A DNA stretch of 64,000 bases from Oscillibacter hominis (GCF_014334055.1 NZ_CP060490.1:1860001-1924000), one strand, 5' to 3'. Counted from the stretch's first letter, positions 23,513-32,650 are shown. A program made the numbers and translations. The notes: a model not told the origin generated them from the sequence alone.

Positions 23513-24457
23513 CTATCCCATCCTTGTCTTCTCTATGTTGTTCTTCAGCCACCGGAGGATGTCCCCATAGACCTCCTCCCGGCTGGATTCGTTGAGAATC
23601 TCGTGGCGCAGGCCCGGGTAGAGCTTCAGTTCCACCTGGCGCACCCCCGCGCGTCGGAAGCTTTCATAAGCCCGGCGCACTCCCTTGCCGCAGTCCCCGA
23701 CCGGGTCTTTCTCTCCGGAGAGGAATAAAATGGGGGTATTCATGTTCATCCGCATCAGGTTATCCCGGTCGGTGATGAATCGGATGCCGCCCAACATCTC
23801 CCGGAACAGTCCCACGGTGGCGTTGCCGCCGCAGAGCTCATCGGCGATGTAGGCGTCCACATTCTCCTCGTTTACGGAGAGCCAGTCGTATTCCGTGCGG
23901 TTGGGCGCAAAAGTCCTGTTGTAAGCGCCAAAGGCCAGCTTTTCCACCACAGGGCTCATCTTGTCCCAGCCCACCCGGCGCCCTTCCGCGGCGGCAACGG
24001 CACGTCCGGCGGCCACCACGGCCGGCGGCATCTGCCCCGTGCCCATCACAATGGCCCCATCCACGGTCCCGGGGTAGCGGATCAGGTAGGTGCGGGCCAA
24101 GAAAGAGCCCATGGAATGGCCCAGCAAATAGTAGGGCAGGCCCGGGAAATGCTTTTTCTCCATCCCATAGAGGGTGTAGAGGTCGTCCACCACGGTCTGC
24201 CAGCTGCCCTTTGGGCCAAAGTACAGCCGCGGTTTGCCCTGTTCCACGGAATACCCATGGCCCAGGTGGTCGTTGCCCGCTACCGCGATCCCCTGCTGCG
24301 TCAAAAACCGGGCAAGGGGCTCATACCGGTCGATATACTCCGCCACGCCGTGAGAAATCTGCAGCACGCCGCTGATCTCCCCCTCAGGCAGCCACTCCAC
24401 CGCGTGGATTTGGGTGGTCCCATTCCGGGAGGGGTAGGTGAATTCACGTTTTGTCAT
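23513..24457 (-). CDS. Alpha/beta hydrolase, monoacylglycerol-lipase-like
   Basis: 314 aa. Family features: oxyanion segment QISHGVAEYIDRYEPLARFL, AGNDHLGHGYS, nucleophile elbow GHSMGSF (Ser), acid in LSGEKDPVGD and His in GLRHEILNE. This is the Hydrolase_4 pattern of lysophospholipases and monoacylglycerol lipases; the lid region varies, so the substrate is inferred only. No signal peptide, so cytoplasmic. With glpK divergent alongside, a role in glycerolipid turnover is plausible. Confidence 0.9.
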   Translation of the reverse strand: MTKREFTYPSRNGTTQIHAVEWLPEGEISGVLQISHGVAEYIDRYEPLARFLTQQGIAVAGNDHLGHGYSVEQGKPRLYFGPKGSWQTVVDDLYTLYGMEKKHFPGLPYYLLGHSMGSFLARTYLIRYPGTVDGAIVMGTGQMPPAVVAAGRAVAAAEGRRVGWDKMSPVVEKLAFGAYNRTFAPNRTEYDWLSVNEENVDAYIADELCGGNATVGLFREMLGGIRFITDRDNLMRMNMNTPILFLSGEKDPVGDCGKGVRRAYESFRRAGVRQVELKLYPGLRHEILNESSREEVYGDILRWLKNNIEKTRMG

Positions 24458-24754
24458 GGAAAATCAAACCTCCCTGTGATACAATAGCCGCAAAGGGCGA
24501 TGGGATTGAATCCGCTCCTCTGTCTTTCCTTTCCACTGTGGAAGGCCGGCATCAGTCAGGATCGGCAAAGGATACCGTTTCCGCTTTCCGGTATTATAGC
24601 ACAAAACGTTGGCGGAGAAAACCTTTCCTGCTGCAAAACAGCGTTTTCCCGGGCAGCCGGTCAAGCAAATCCCCGGCACGGGAAACGCCAAGCGGAACAG
24701 CACCGATTTTCCCCTCCCCTGCAAACCCCTATGAACGAAAGGAAAGGTGATTTT
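24458..24754. other. Intergenic region between hydrolase and glpK
   Basis: About 300 bp between divergent genes. A TATAAT on the minus strand (about 24594-24599) could be the hydrolase -10, but its -35 is poor. I see no clear glpK promoter, catabolite-repression box or hairpin. Confidence 0.4.
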
Positions 24755-26245
24755 TTGGACTATATCCTGTCCCTGGACCAGGGAACCACCAGTTCCCGGG
24801 CAATCCTCTTTGACCGTCGGGGCGAGATTGTCTCCAAGGCCCAATACCCCTTTCACCAGATCTATCCCCAGCCCGGCTGGGTGGAGCACAATCCCCTGGA
24901 AATCTGGGCCACAGAGCGCCGGGCCATGGCCGAGGCCGTCCGCTCGGCCCATGCGGACCCCCACAGCATCGCCGGCATCGGCATCACCAACCAGCGGGAG
25001 ACCACCATCCTCTGGGACCGTAAAACCGGCAAGCCGATCTACAACGCCATCGTCTGGCAGTGCCGCCGCACCGCCGCGCTGTGTGACCAGCTGAAGGCCC
25101 AGGGGCTGGCCGAACAGGTGGCGGAAACCACGGGGCTGCTCATTGACGCCTATTTCTCCGGCACCAAGATCAAATGGATCCTGGACGCCATCCCCGGCGC
25201 CAGGGCCCGGGCGGAGCGGGGGGAGCTCCTCTGCGGCACGGTGGACTCATGGCTGATTTGGAACCTGACGGGCCAGCACGTCACCGACTACTCCAATGCC
25301 TCCCGCACCATGCTCTTCGACATCCGCAGGCTCTGCTGGGACGAATCGCTGTGCCATGCGTTAGGCATTCCCATGGCCATGCTCCCCCGGCCGGTGGACT
25401 CCTGCCAGTGCTATGGCAGGGTCAAGCCCGGCCTTGCGGAGTTGGAGGACTTTGCCGGGATTCCTGTCTGCGGCAGCGCGGGCGACCAGGCCGCGGCGCT
25501 GTTCGGCCAGGGGTGCTTCCAGTCCGGCCAGGCGAAAAATACATACGGCACGGGCTGCTTCACCCTGATGAATGTGGGGGAGACCCCGGTGCGCTCCCGG
25601 GCGGGCCTTGTGACCTCCGTGGCATGGAGCATCGGCGGCAGGACCACCTATGCCCTGGAGGGCAGCGTATTCAACGCGGGCAGCACCATCCAGTGGCTCC
25701 GGGATGAGCTGGGCCTCATTTCCAGCGCGCCGGAGTGCGACCGGCTGGCGGAGAGCGTCCGGGACAGCGGCGGCGTCTTTGTGGTGCCGGCCTTCACCGG
25801 CCTTGGCGCGCCTTACTGGGACATGTACGCCCGCGGCGCCATGGTGGGCCTCACCCGGGGCACCACAAAGGCCCACATCGCCCGGGCCGTACTGGACTCC
25901 ATCGCCTATCAGGTGGCGGACCTGATCTCCGCCATGCGCCAGGACCTGCCCGTCACCTGCCTGCGGGTGGACGGCGGTGCCTCGGTCAGCGATATTCTGA
26001 TGCAGACCCAGGCGGACCTGCTGCGCATCAGCGTGGACCGGCCCGTCATGGTGGAGACCACCGCCTTTGGCGCCGCAGCCCTGGCGGGGCTGGCCTCCGG
26101 GCTCTGGCGGGATCAGGAGGAGGTCTCCTCACTGCGCCGCAGCCAGCATGTGTTCCTTCCCCAGAGGGAGCAGGCCGCCTGCGAGGAGGACTACCGCCAG
26201 TGGAAGCGGGCCGTGGCCCGGGCGGGCAATTGGATGGAGAAATAG
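24755..26245 (+). CDS. glpK: Glycerol kinase
   Basis: Phosphorylates glycerol to glycerol-3-phosphate. FGGY-family: N-terminal [41 protein letters not shown] and [11 protein letters not shown] are typical GlpK segments, and [15 protein letters not shown] is the ATPase phosphate-2 motif. TTG 24755 is preferred (GGAAAGGTGA 7 nt upstream, family-length 496 aa). ATG 24731 would add eight residues. No glpF or glpD is adjacent. Confidence 0.96.
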   Translation: MDYILSLDQGTTSSRAILFDRRGEIVSKAQYPFHQIYPQPGWVEHNPLEIWATERRAMAEAVRSAHADPHSIAGIGITNQRETTILWDRKTGKPIYNAIVWQCRRTAALCDQLKAQGLAEQVAETTGLLIDAYFSGTKIKWILDAIPGARARAERGELLCGTVDSWLIWNLTGQHVTDYSNASRTMLFDIRRLCWDESLCHALGIPMAMLPRPVDSCQCYGRVKPGLAELEDFAGIPVCGSAGDQAAALFGQGCFQSGQAKNTYGTGCFTLMNVGETPVRSRAGLVTSVAWSIGGRTTYALEGSVFNAGSTIQWLRDELGLISSAPECDRLAESVRDSGGVFVVPAFTGLGAPYWDMYARGAMVGLTRGTTKAHIARAVLDSIAYQVADLISAMRQDLPVTCLRVDGGASVSDILMQTQADLLRISVDRPVMVETTAFGAAALAGLASGLWRDQEEVSSLRRSQHVFLPQREQAACEEDYRQWKRAVARAGNWMEK

Positions 26246-26270
26246 GCCAGAAAAATTTACAAATTCGCAA

Positions 26271-26299
26271 TTGCACTGCATGGACGGGTATGCTATCAT
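26271..26299 (+). promoter_or_regulatory. Promoter of zinc-ribbon gene
   Basis: -35 TTGCAC (26271-26276), 17-bp spacer, -10 TATCAT (26294-26299) with TGC before it. Confidence 0.7.
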
Positions 26300-26358
26300 G
26301 AAGCATATCAAGAGCGCCGGAGGTTTTTAAAACCGCGGCTTGAAAGGAGTTTCACGGT

Positions 26359-26775
26359 ATGGCATTTTTTAATGAATTGGGAAAAAAGGCCCAGGAGGTC
26401 GCCGCAGTTGCCACTGAGAAAGCCAAGGTAGCCGCTTCCGTCGCCGGCGAAAAGGCCCAGGCCGCCGCAGAACTGGCCAGGATCAACATGGCCATCGTCA
26501 GCGAACAGCGTGAGATCGAAAAGAACTACAAGACCATCGGCGAATGGTTTGTCTCTGAATACGACGGCGAGGTGCCCGACGCGGTGAAGGACCTGGTGGA
26601 CACCATCGTGGAGTCCAAGAAAAAGATCGCCGAGCTGGAGTCCAGCAAGCCCCAGAAACAGGAGGACCCGGAAGAGGCGGTTCCCACGCCCTCGGACATG
26701 AAGGTCTGCCCCATCTGCGGAGCAGCCTCCGACAGCAAGTTCTGCCCCCAGTGCGGCGCGCCCATGGGCGAGTAA
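26359..26775 (+). CDS. Coiled-coil protein with C-terminal zinc ribbon
   Basis: 138 aa. N-terminal half is an Ala/Lys/Glu-rich amphipathic helix (KAQEVAAVATEKAKVAAS), a second coiled coil lies about residues 80-100, and the C-terminus is a zinc ribbon (CPICGAASDSKFCPQCGAP). Such proteins are frequent in Clostridia and of unknown function. AAGGAG precedes ATG 26359. Monocistronic. Confidence 0.82.
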   Translation: MAFFNELGKKAQEVAAVATEKAKVAASVAGEKAQAAAELARINMAIVSEQREIEKNYKTIGEWFVSEYDGEVPDAVKDLVDTIVESKKKIAELESSKPQKQEDPEEAVPTPSDMKVCPICGAASDSKFCPQCGAPMGE

Positions 26776-26790
26776 AGGATACATTGATCA

Positions 26791-26829
26791 AAAAAGCCGG
26801 CCAAATCCGTTGGATTTGGCCGGCTTTTT
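26791..26829. terminator. Bidirectional terminator
   Basis: 18-bp perfect stem (AAAAAGCCGGCCAAATCC and its complement) around GTT. Confidence 0.92.
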
Positions 26830-26920
26830 TCGATTGAGGTAAGTGATTTGCATTCCCCGCTCCGCCTGCGCTTGAAACGATGGGCGGCCGGGAAGGCGTG
26901 AAAGCCCAGTCAAACAGTCC

Positions 26921-27853
26921 TCATTCGCCGCAGAGCTTGAGGAGCTCCTCCCAGCGCCGGTCCACATCCGCCTGGATTTCGGCAATCAGGGATTCCCGGC
27001 CCGGCTTGAAGAGGTGGCGGAAGCGGCCCTGGAGCTTGAGGTACTCCTCCACCGGCAGCTTTTCCTTGGGGCGGTAGTTCAGCTTCCACTGACCCTCCAC
27101 CACTTCAAAGAGGGGCCACACGCAGCTCTCCACCGCCGCCTTGCACACCTTCATGATGTCCGGTGCGTCATAGCGCCAGCCCCGGGGGCAGGGGGCCATC
27201 ACATTCAGGAAGGCCGGCCCCTTGGTGTAGATGGCCCTCTCCGCCTTCTCGTGCAGGTCCTTCAGATTGCCAAGGAAGGTGGTCTGGGCCACATAGGGGA
27301 TGTTGTGGGCGGCCAGGACGCGGGTCAGGTCCTTTTTGGTCTGAACCTTGCCGTTGCTCTCGCTGCCCACCGCCGTGGTGGTGGTCTCGGCGTATTTGGG
27401 CGTGGAGGAAGAGCGCTGGATGCCCGTATTCATGTAGGCTTCGTTGTCGTAGCAGACATAGACCATGTCCGTCCCGCGCTCCATGGCGCCGGACAGGGAC
27501 TGGAAGCCAATGTCATAGGTGCCGCCGTCGCCGCCAAAGGTGATGAACTTATAGGTCTCGTCCAGCTTGCCCTTTTTCTTCATGGCCGTGTAGGCCGCCT
27601 GGGCGCCGCTGGTCACGGCGGAGGCATTTTCAAAGGCCGCGTGGATGATGGAGTCCTCCCAGGCGGAGTAGGGGTAGATCAGGGAGGAGACCTCCAGGCA
27701 GGAGGTGGCCATGGTGATGACGGCCTTGTCCTCCGGATGGAGGGCGCGGAGCACCGCCCGCATGGCAATGGGGCTGCCGCAGCCGGCGCACATCCGCTGT
27801 CCCGGTGCAAAGCGCTCCGGACGGCCCGCCAGTTCTTTCAAATTGTATGCCAT
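26921..27853 (-). CDS. porB: 2-ketoacid (pyruvate):ferredoxin oxidoreductase, beta subunit
   Basis: TPP-binding subunit. 310 aa from ATG 27853. Visible: MCAGCGSPIA (cluster/TPP cysteines), TFGGDGGTYDIGFQSLSGA (the GDG...N TPP fold; NEAYMNTGIQRSS follows) and C-terminal CPRGW. Together with the other three subunits it forms the four-subunit POR that oxidises a 2-ketoacid plus CoA to acyl-CoA, CO2 and reduced ferredoxin. Gene order C-D-A-B with tight spacing shows an operon. Pyruvate is the likely substrate; VOR cannot be excluded. Confidence 0.92.
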   Translation of the reverse strand: MAYNLKELAGRPERFAPGQRMCAGCGSPIAMRAVLRALHPEDKAVITMATSCLEVSSLIYPYSAWEDSIIHAAFENASAVTSGAQAAYTAMKKKGKLDETYKFITFGGDGGTYDIGFQSLSGAMERGTDMVYVCYDNEAYMNTGIQRSSSTPKYAETTTTAVGSESNGKVQTKKDLTRVLAAHNIPYVAQTTFLGNLKDLHEKAERAIYTKGPAFLNVMAPCPRGWRYDAPDIMKVCKAAVESCVWPLFEVVEGQWKLNYRPKEKLPVEEYLKLQGRFRHLFKPGRESLIAEIQADVDRRWEELLKLCGE

Positions 27854-27864
27854 CTCGTCTCCCC

Positions 27865-29043
27865 TCACTCTCTTACGCCGATGTACTGGAACATCGGGTA
27901 GTCCTTGCCGTCAGATACTTCCTGGAGCTCACGGTAAATGGCGTAGAAGTCATCCACCCGCACGTCGCGGCCGCCCAACCCGTAGACAAAGTTCACCGCG
28001 CTCACCCGGGCGCCATACTGGTACAGCGCAGCCCGGACCTCGGCGCCCAGGGGGCCGCCGCAGGCGGAGAAGCTGTCGGCCTTATCCATGACGGCCACCG
28101 CCTTCACGTTCTGCAGGGCCTGGGCAATGGCCTGGGCCGGGAAGGGACGGAAGGCGCGGATCTTCACAAGGCCCGCCCTGACGCCCCGGCTGCGCAGCGT
28201 TTCGATGGCCGCCTTGCCGGTGCCGGCGGAGGAGCCGATACACACGGCGGCGTACTCCGCGTCCTCCATCCGGTAGCATTCGATCAGTCCATAATAGCGG
28301 CCGGTCAGGTCGCCGTACTCCCTGGAGACCCGCTCAATGACCGCGGCGGCATGGTTCATGGCCTCCGTCTGCTGGCGCTTGAGCTCCATATAGTAGGCGG
28401 AGATGCCGTAGGGGCCGAAGCCCGCCGGTTCCCTGGGGTTGAGCAGATAGTGCTTCGGGTGGTACTCCCCCACGAACTGCTTTGCCGTCTCATCGTCCTC
28501 CAGCACCAGGTTCTGCACCGCGTGGCTGGTGATGAACCCGTCCTGGCAGACCATGATGGGCAGCAGCACCTCCGGGTCCTCGGCGATGCGGTGGGCCATG
28601 AGCATGTTGTCATAGGCCTCCTGGGCGTCCTCGCTGTAGAGCTGCATCCAGCCGCTGTCCCGGGACCCCATGGAGTCGGAGTGGTCGCAGTTGATGTTGA
28701 TGGGGCCGGTCAGCGCCCGGTTCACCACCGCCATGACGATGGGCAGCCGGTCGGAGGCCGCCACGTAGAGCATTTCATGCATATAGGCAAACCCGGCGGA
28801 GCTGGTGGCGGTCATGGCCCGCACTCCAGCCGCCTCGGCGCCCACGCAGGCACTGATGGCACTGTGCTCGGATTCCACGGTGATGAACTCCGTGGTGAGT
28901 TTCCCCTCCGCCAGGAAGGAGGAGACGTACTGGGGAATTTCCGTGGAGGGCGTGATGGGGAACGCCGCAATCACGTCGGGATCGATCTGGCGGATGGCAT
29001 TGGCCACCGCCTCATTTCCGGAAAGCCGGTCTCTTCTGCTCAT
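27865..29043 (-). CDS. porA: 2-ketoacid (pyruvate):ferredoxin oxidoreductase, alpha subunit
   Basis: 392 aa, the pyrimidine-binding subunit. N-terminal LSGNEAVANAIRQIDPDV and AAFPITPSTEIPQYVS are classical PorA motifs, with TSSAGFAYMHEMLY after the SEHSAISACVGAEAAGVR stretch. Start ATG 29043 overlaps the porD stop (ATGA), showing translational coupling. Confidence 0.95.
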   Translation of the reverse strand: MSRRDRLSGNEAVANAIRQIDPDVIAAFPITPSTEIPQYVSSFLAEGKLTTEFITVESEHSAISACVGAEAAGVRAMTATSSAGFAYMHEMLYVAASDRLPIVMAVVNRALTGPININCDHSDSMGSRDSGWMQLYSEDAQEAYDNMLMAHRIAEDPEVLLPIMVCQDGFITSHAVQNLVLEDDETAKQFVGEYHPKHYLLNPREPAGFGPYGISAYYMELKRQQTEAMNHAAAVIERVSREYGDLTGRYYGLIECYRMEDAEYAAVCIGSSAGTGKAAIETLRSRGVRAGLVKIRAFRPFPAQAIAQALQNVKAVAVMDKADSFSACGGPLGAEVRAALYQYGARVSAVNFVYGLGGRDVRVDDFYAIYRELQEVSDGKDYPMFQYIGVRE

Positions 29044-29342
29044 CACTTCTCCTCCTTTCCCTCTCCGTATGTAATGGCGCCGAAGGGGCATACTGCGGCG
29101 CAGATGCCGCAGCCCTTGCAGTGGTCATAGTCAAAGTCCAGCCGCCTGCCGTCCTGGACGGGAATGGAACTGTCAGGGCAGACCGGGAAGCACAGCAGGC
29201 ACTGCCTGCACTTGTCCGGATGGAACACGGGAGCCACCGTGCGCCACTCGCCGGTCTTCACCTCCGGGGAGTTGGCCCCGCCGTATACCACCCCGCCTAC
29301 GGTCATATCCCGCCAGGGGCTCTTTTCATGGATGTTTTTCAC
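29043..29342 (-). CDS. porD: 2-ketoacid (pyruvate):ferredoxin oxidoreductase, delta (ferredoxin) subunit
   Basis: 99 aa with two [4Fe-4S] ferredoxin motifs: CRQCLLCFPVCP and CKGCGICAAVCP. It carries electrons from the TPP site to ferredoxin. Start is GTG 29342: its GTGA overlaps the porC stop and GGAGG lies about 10 nt upstream. Confidence 0.93.
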   Translation of the reverse strand: MKNIHEKSPWRDMTVGGVVYGGANSPEVKTGEWRTVAPVFHPDKCRQCLLCFPVCPDSSIPVQDGRRLDFDYDHCKGCGICAAVCPFGAITYGEGKEEK

Positions 29343-29908
29343 AGGGCAACAACCTCCTCCCACGCGTCGCGGATCGCCTTCATGTTGCCCTCCAAAACCT
29401 CCGGCTTGGAGGCGAACTTGTGGGCAAAGGACCCGTGCATGTTCTCAAAAAACTCCTGGGGCTCCATCATGCCCGACACCTTGACCACCGCGGCCAGCAG
29501 CGGCGTGTTGGGCATGTTCTTTCCGATGTCCCGCTCCGAAATGGACCGGGCGTCCACCCGGTAGAGCCTGCCCGCAAAGCCCGGCAGCATGGCCCGGATC
29601 TCCTGGGCGCTTTTGCAGCTGTTGAGAATCAGGGCGCCGCCTTCCTTCAGCCCCGCGGTGACGTCCACGGACTCAATCAGGGACTCGTCCACCACCACCA
29701 CAAGGTCGGGGTCATAAATGTTGGAGTGAATGGAAATCGGTTCACTGTCCAACCGGTTATACGCGGTAATGGGAGCGCCCATGCGCTCAGGGCCATATTC
29801 CGGGAATCCCTGGACGTACATGCCTTTGGTGAAAGCCACGTCCGCCAGCAGCAGCGCCGCGGTCTTGGCGCCCTGGCCGCCCCGGCCATGCCAACGAATT
29901 TCAATCAT
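29339..29908 (-). CDS. porC: 2-ketoacid (pyruvate):ferredoxin oxidoreductase, gamma subunit
   Basis: 189 aa. Opening IEIRWHGRGGQGAKTAALLL is the signature of the gamma subunit, followed by FPEYGPERMGAPITAYNR. First gene of porCDAB. No convincing promoter is visible in the 258 bp upstream (29909-30166), which mostly holds AT-rich sequence and the pgsA terminator. Confidence 0.94.
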   Translation of the reverse strand: MIEIRWHGRGGQGAKTAALLLADVAFTKGMYVQGFPEYGPERMGAPITAYNRLDSEPISIHSNIYDPDLVVVVDESLIESVDVTAGLKEGGALILNSCKSAQEIRAMLPGFAGRLYRVDARSISERDIGKNMPNTPLLAAVVKVSGMMEPQEFFENMHGSFAHKFASKPEVLEGNMKAIRDAWEEVVAL

Positions 29909-30123
29909 CTGTCTTTCCCCCTGTTCCTGATGTCCTGTCCGCTCAGCAGCTGGAAGGGCGTTTTTCGCCTTTCTCTCTCTTTTGAACAGTTTCGTATATC
30001 ATATAACTAAATTGCTCCCCGTGTCCATGTTCAAAATCACAAAGCGCCCCACGTTTTCCCACAAAATATTGGGTATTCGTCCCAGATGCCCGGCAGTTTC
30101 CACAACATGGCAAACTACAAAAT

Positions 30124-30150
30124 AAGCGCGGGCCAAGATAGCCCGCGCTT
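30124..30150 (-). terminator. Terminator after pgsA
   Basis: AAGCGCGGGC / GCCCGCGCTT 10-bp perfect stem, followed on the minus strand by ATTTTG. Confidence 0.75.
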
Positions 30151-30166
30151 GTGGTTTGTCCGCCAG

Positions 30167-30688
30167 TCACATACTCCGGAACACATCCTTGTTCTTGCAG
30201 AAATACTCCACGCCGGAATAGAGCGTGGTCAGCACGATCACCCACACGCAGATCGCATTCACCACCGCTGGGAGGGGAAGGAACATCAGCACGATGCACA
30301 CCATGGTGGCGGCGGTCTTTACCTTTCCGGACCACCCCGCGGCGATGACCCGCCCCTCGTCGGAGGCCAGCATCCTGAGGCCGCTGACGGCGAATTCCCG
30401 GACGATCACGATCAGCAGCGCCCAGGCCGGCATCTGCCGGTTCTCCACAAACCACAGCATGGCGGCCACCACCAGCATCTTGTCCGCCAGCGGGTCGGCA
30501 AATTTGCCGAAGTCCGTCACCAAGTTGTACTTCCGGGCGATCTTTCCGTCCAAAAGGTCCGTCAGGCTGGCCGCAATGAAAATGACCAGGGCCACATAGG
30601 ACGCACCGGGAAAGCCCCAGTACAGCACCACCATGAAGACGGGGATCAGCAGAATGCGCAGCAGCGTCAGCTTATTGGGTAAGTTCAT
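30167..30688 (-). CDS. pgsA: CDP-diacylglycerol--glycerol-3-phosphate 3-phosphatidyltransferase
   Basis: Commits CDP-diacylglycerol to phosphatidylglycerol. 173-aa membrane protein with N-terminal NLPNKLTLLRILLIPVFM and the CDP-alcohol phosphotransferase motif DLLDGKIARKYNLVTDFGKFADPLADK (D-G-x2-A-R...G...D-x3-D, in parts). Start ATG 30688 with AAGGAGAG upstream; longer in-frame sequence overlaps rimO and is not coding. Third gene of XRE-rimO-pgsA. Confidence 0.95.
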   Translation of the reverse strand: MNLPNKLTLLRILLIPVFMVVLYWGFPGASYVALVIFIAASLTDLLDGKIARKYNLVTDFGKFADPLADKMLVVAAMLWFVENRQMPAWALLIVIVREFAVSGLRMLASDEGRVIAAGWSGKVKTAATMVCIVLMFLPLPAVVNAICVWVIVLTTLYSGVEYFCKNKDVFRSM

Positions 30689-30714
30689 GTTCCATTCTCT
30701 CCTTTTTGTAGCCA

Positions 30715-32040
30715 CTACCGGTCTTCCAGCTCGCCGGTCAGCTCGCCGTCCATGACGCCGGTGAGGCGCACGGTGACAAATTCGCCGATCTGCGGGTCCT
30801 TTTCCGCGGTGAAGTAGATGCGGCCGTCGATGTCCGGCGACTCGGCATAGCTGCGGCCGAAGAACATCTGAGCCTGGCCGTCGAATCCCTCGCACAGCAC
30901 CTCCCGGCTCTGGCCCAGGACGGACGCGTTGTAGGCGTCGATGATGTCGGACTGGACGTCCACCACCAGCTCCGCCCGGCGGACCGCCTCCTCCGTGGGC
31001 ACATGGTCCATGGCCGCGGCCCTGGTGCCCTCCTCCGGGGAGAAGGGAAACACGCCAGCCCGCTCGATCTTCACCTCACGCAAAAAGTCGCAGAGCTCCT
31101 CAAAGGCCTCCGGCGTCTCATAGGGAAGGCCGGTGATCAGGCTGGTGCGCAGCACCAGCCCAGGAATCCGCTCCCGGAGCGTTTTCAGCAGCGCCAGAAG
31201 CTCCGCCTTGGTGTCCCGGCGGTTCATGGCCTTGAGGATCGTATCGTTGCAGTGCTGGATGGGCAGGTCGATGTAGGGCAGCACCTTCTCCTCCTCCGCC
31301 ACGGTGTCGATCAGCTCGTCGGTGATCTCGTCGGGATAGAGGTAATGGAGGCGGATCCAGTGGAAGGGCAGCTTGGCAAGCTGGCGCAGCAGCCGGGCCA
31401 AGGCGTGGCCGCCGTAGAGGTCCGTACCGTAGCGGGTGATATCCTGGGCAATGACGATCAGCTCCTTCACCCCGGCGTCCGCCAGCTCAGCCGCCTCAGT
31501 CAGCAGCTCCTCCATGGGGCGGCTGCGGTACTTGCCCCTGAGGGAGGGGATGACGCAGTAGGCGCAGTGGTTGTCGCAGCCCTCGGCGATGCGCAGATAC
31601 GCGTACCAGGGCGGCGTGGAGAGGATGCGCTCTCCCCCCTGCTCCGCCGTGTGGATGCTTCCAAAGCGGCTGGGCCGCTGCCCGGCCATGGCCTGCTCCA
31701 CGGCGGAGACGATCTCCGTATAGCTCCCCGTGCCCAGGATGCCGTCCACCTCCGGCAGCTCCTCCAGTACATCGCCCTTGTAGCGCTGGGCCATGCAGCC
31801 CGTGACCAGGATTTTTTGAATCCGGCCGGCACGCTTGAGCTCCGCCATCTGCAAAATGTTGTCAATGGCCTCCTCGTTGGCGCTGCTCAAAAAGCCGCAG
31901 GTGTTGACCACCACCACATCCGCGCCGTCCGGCTCCGCCTGGACGTGGTGGCCCGAACCCTCCACCAGGGCCATCATCTGCTCGCAGTTGACCTGGTTTT
32001 TGGCGCAGCCCAGGGAGATGAATGCAACGTTGTAACTCAA
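30715..32040 (-). CDS. rimO: Ribosomal protein S12 methylthiotransferase
   Basis: Radical-SAM methylthiotransferase modifying Asp in S12. 441 aa. N-terminal MTTase domain (FISLGCAKNQVNCEQM, NTCGFLSSANEEAID, TGCMAQRY), radical-SAM cluster CDNHCAYCVIPSLRGKYRS and a C-terminal TRAM domain. The FLSSA and CVIP segments distinguish RimO from MiaB. TTG 32040 overlaps the stop of the XRE gene (TTGA); AAGGAAGGG is upstream. Confidence 0.96.
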   Translation of the reverse strand: MSYNVAFISLGCAKNQVNCEQMMALVEGSGHHVQAEPDGADVVVVNTCGFLSSANEEAIDNILQMAELKRAGRIQKILVTGCMAQRYKGDVLEELPEVDGILGTGSYTEIVSAVEQAMAGQRPSRFGSIHTAEQGGERILSTPPWYAYLRIAEGCDNHCAYCVIPSLRGKYRSRPMEELLTEAAELADAGVKELIVIAQDITRYGTDLYGGHALARLLRQLAKLPFHWIRLHYLYPDEITDELIDTVAEEEKVLPYIDLPIQHCNDTILKAMNRRDTKAELLALLKTLRERIPGLVLRTSLITGLPYETPEAFEELCDFLREVKIERAGVFPFSPEEGTRAAAMDHVPTEEAVRRAELVVDVQSDIIDAYNASVLGQSREVLCEGFDGQAQMFFGRSYAESPDIDGRIYFTAEKDPQIGEFVTVRLTGVMDGELTGELEDR

Positions 32041-32285
32041 AGTGATGTCCCTTCCTTTCCCCGCCAGGTGGGGTCGTCGGTGATGCCCACCAGGTAGTCT
32101 GTGGACACGTGGAAATACTCCGCCAGGAGCACTAACTTTTCAATGGTGGTGCTCCTTCCGCCGCTTTCCAGCATACTGATGGATTTGTGGGTCAGTCCCA
32201 AAACTTCTCCCAACTCCTGCTGGCTGAGATGCGCCGCCTTGCGCAGCTGGTGGACCCGTTTGCTTAATAAAAGCGTTGTACGCAT
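32037..32285 (-). CDS. XRE-family regulator heading the rimO-pgsA operon
   Basis: 82 aa, essentially one helix-turn-helix domain (LRKAAHLSQQELGEVLGLTH, KSISMLESGGRSTTIEKL) plus the common tail HVSTDYLVGITDDP. AGAGGTG is 5 nt before the ATG at 32285. It is the first gene of the XRE-rimO-pgsA unit and faces a perfect 40-bp palindrome, so it is probably autoregulatory. Linking a phospholipid and a ribosome-modification gene to such a repressor is uncommon. Confidence 0.88.
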   Translation of the reverse strand: MRTTLLLSKRVHQLRKAAHLSQQELGEVLGLTHKSISMLESGGRSTTIEKLVLLAEYFHVSTDYLVGITDDPTWRGKEGTSL

Positions 32286-32296
32286 AAAAACACCTC

Positions 32297-32325
32297 TTGA
32301 CTTGTTCCTTTAGGTGGAGTATACT
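32297..32325 (+). promoter_or_regulatory. Promoter of the 84-aa gene, embedded in palindrome
   Basis: -35 TTGACT (32297-32302), 17-bp spacer, -10 TATACT (32320-32325). The -10 sits at the centre of the palindrome; because of symmetry an AGTATA is also read on the other strand. Confidence 0.75.
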
Positions 32326-32341
32326 CCACCTAAAGGAACAA
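32302..32341. promoter_or_regulatory. Perfect 40-bp palindrome between divergent genes (likely XRE operator)
   Basis: Left arm TTGTTCCTTTAGGTGGAGTA (32302-32321) and its exact reverse complement (32322-32341), with no loop. It spans the gap between the XRE gene (start 32285) and the 84-aa gene (start 32365) and overlaps the -10 of the latter. Such a site could hold two dimers of a HTH repressor controlling both directions. Confidence 0.8.
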
Positions 32342-32364
32342 TTTATATCTATGGGGGTATTCCG

Positions 32365-32619
32365 ATGTTTGACTTTCTCTCATCCATCTACTACGACGAA
32401 CCGCTGGGCCTTCAGGGCAAGATGCCCCTGGCGCCGCCCTGCACGCCCTTGGAGCGGGCCATCCGCGACCAGCTGGAGCCCCTTGGCCCAAAGGAGGCGG
32501 ACAGGCTTCTGGACGACATCCGCATACTGGCCCAGGAGTACCGGAACAGGGCCTTCCAGGCCGGGGCGGAGTTCGGCGCCCAGCTGACGCTCCAGCTTTT
32601 TGACGGCATCCAGCCGTAA
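32365..32619 (+). CDS. Small protein of unknown function (84 aa)
   Basis: ATG 32365 has a GGGGG ribosome site. Opening MFDFLSSIYYDEPLG, then a proline-rich turn and two helices ending FGAQLTLQLFDG. The layout resembles small Clostridial proteins of the DUF6809 type, but I cannot confirm it. Divergent from the XRE-rimO-pgsA operon and convergent with recX. Confidence 0.65.
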   Translation: MFDFLSSIYYDEPLGLQGKMPLAPPCTPLERAIRDQLEPLGPKEADRLLDDIRILAQEYRNRAFQAGAEFGAQLTLQLFDGIQP

Positions 32620-32650
32620 GGGCGCCCGGGAGCCGCGGCCTCAAGCCGCA

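Noticed and set aside
26291..26340. Possible small RNA before the zinc-ribbon gene
   Set aside because: Only a normal promoter and leader are seen; no terminator before the ATG.
27805..29130. 441-codon plus-strand open frame
   Set aside because: Antisense to porA and part of porB/porD; composition-driven and without motif support.
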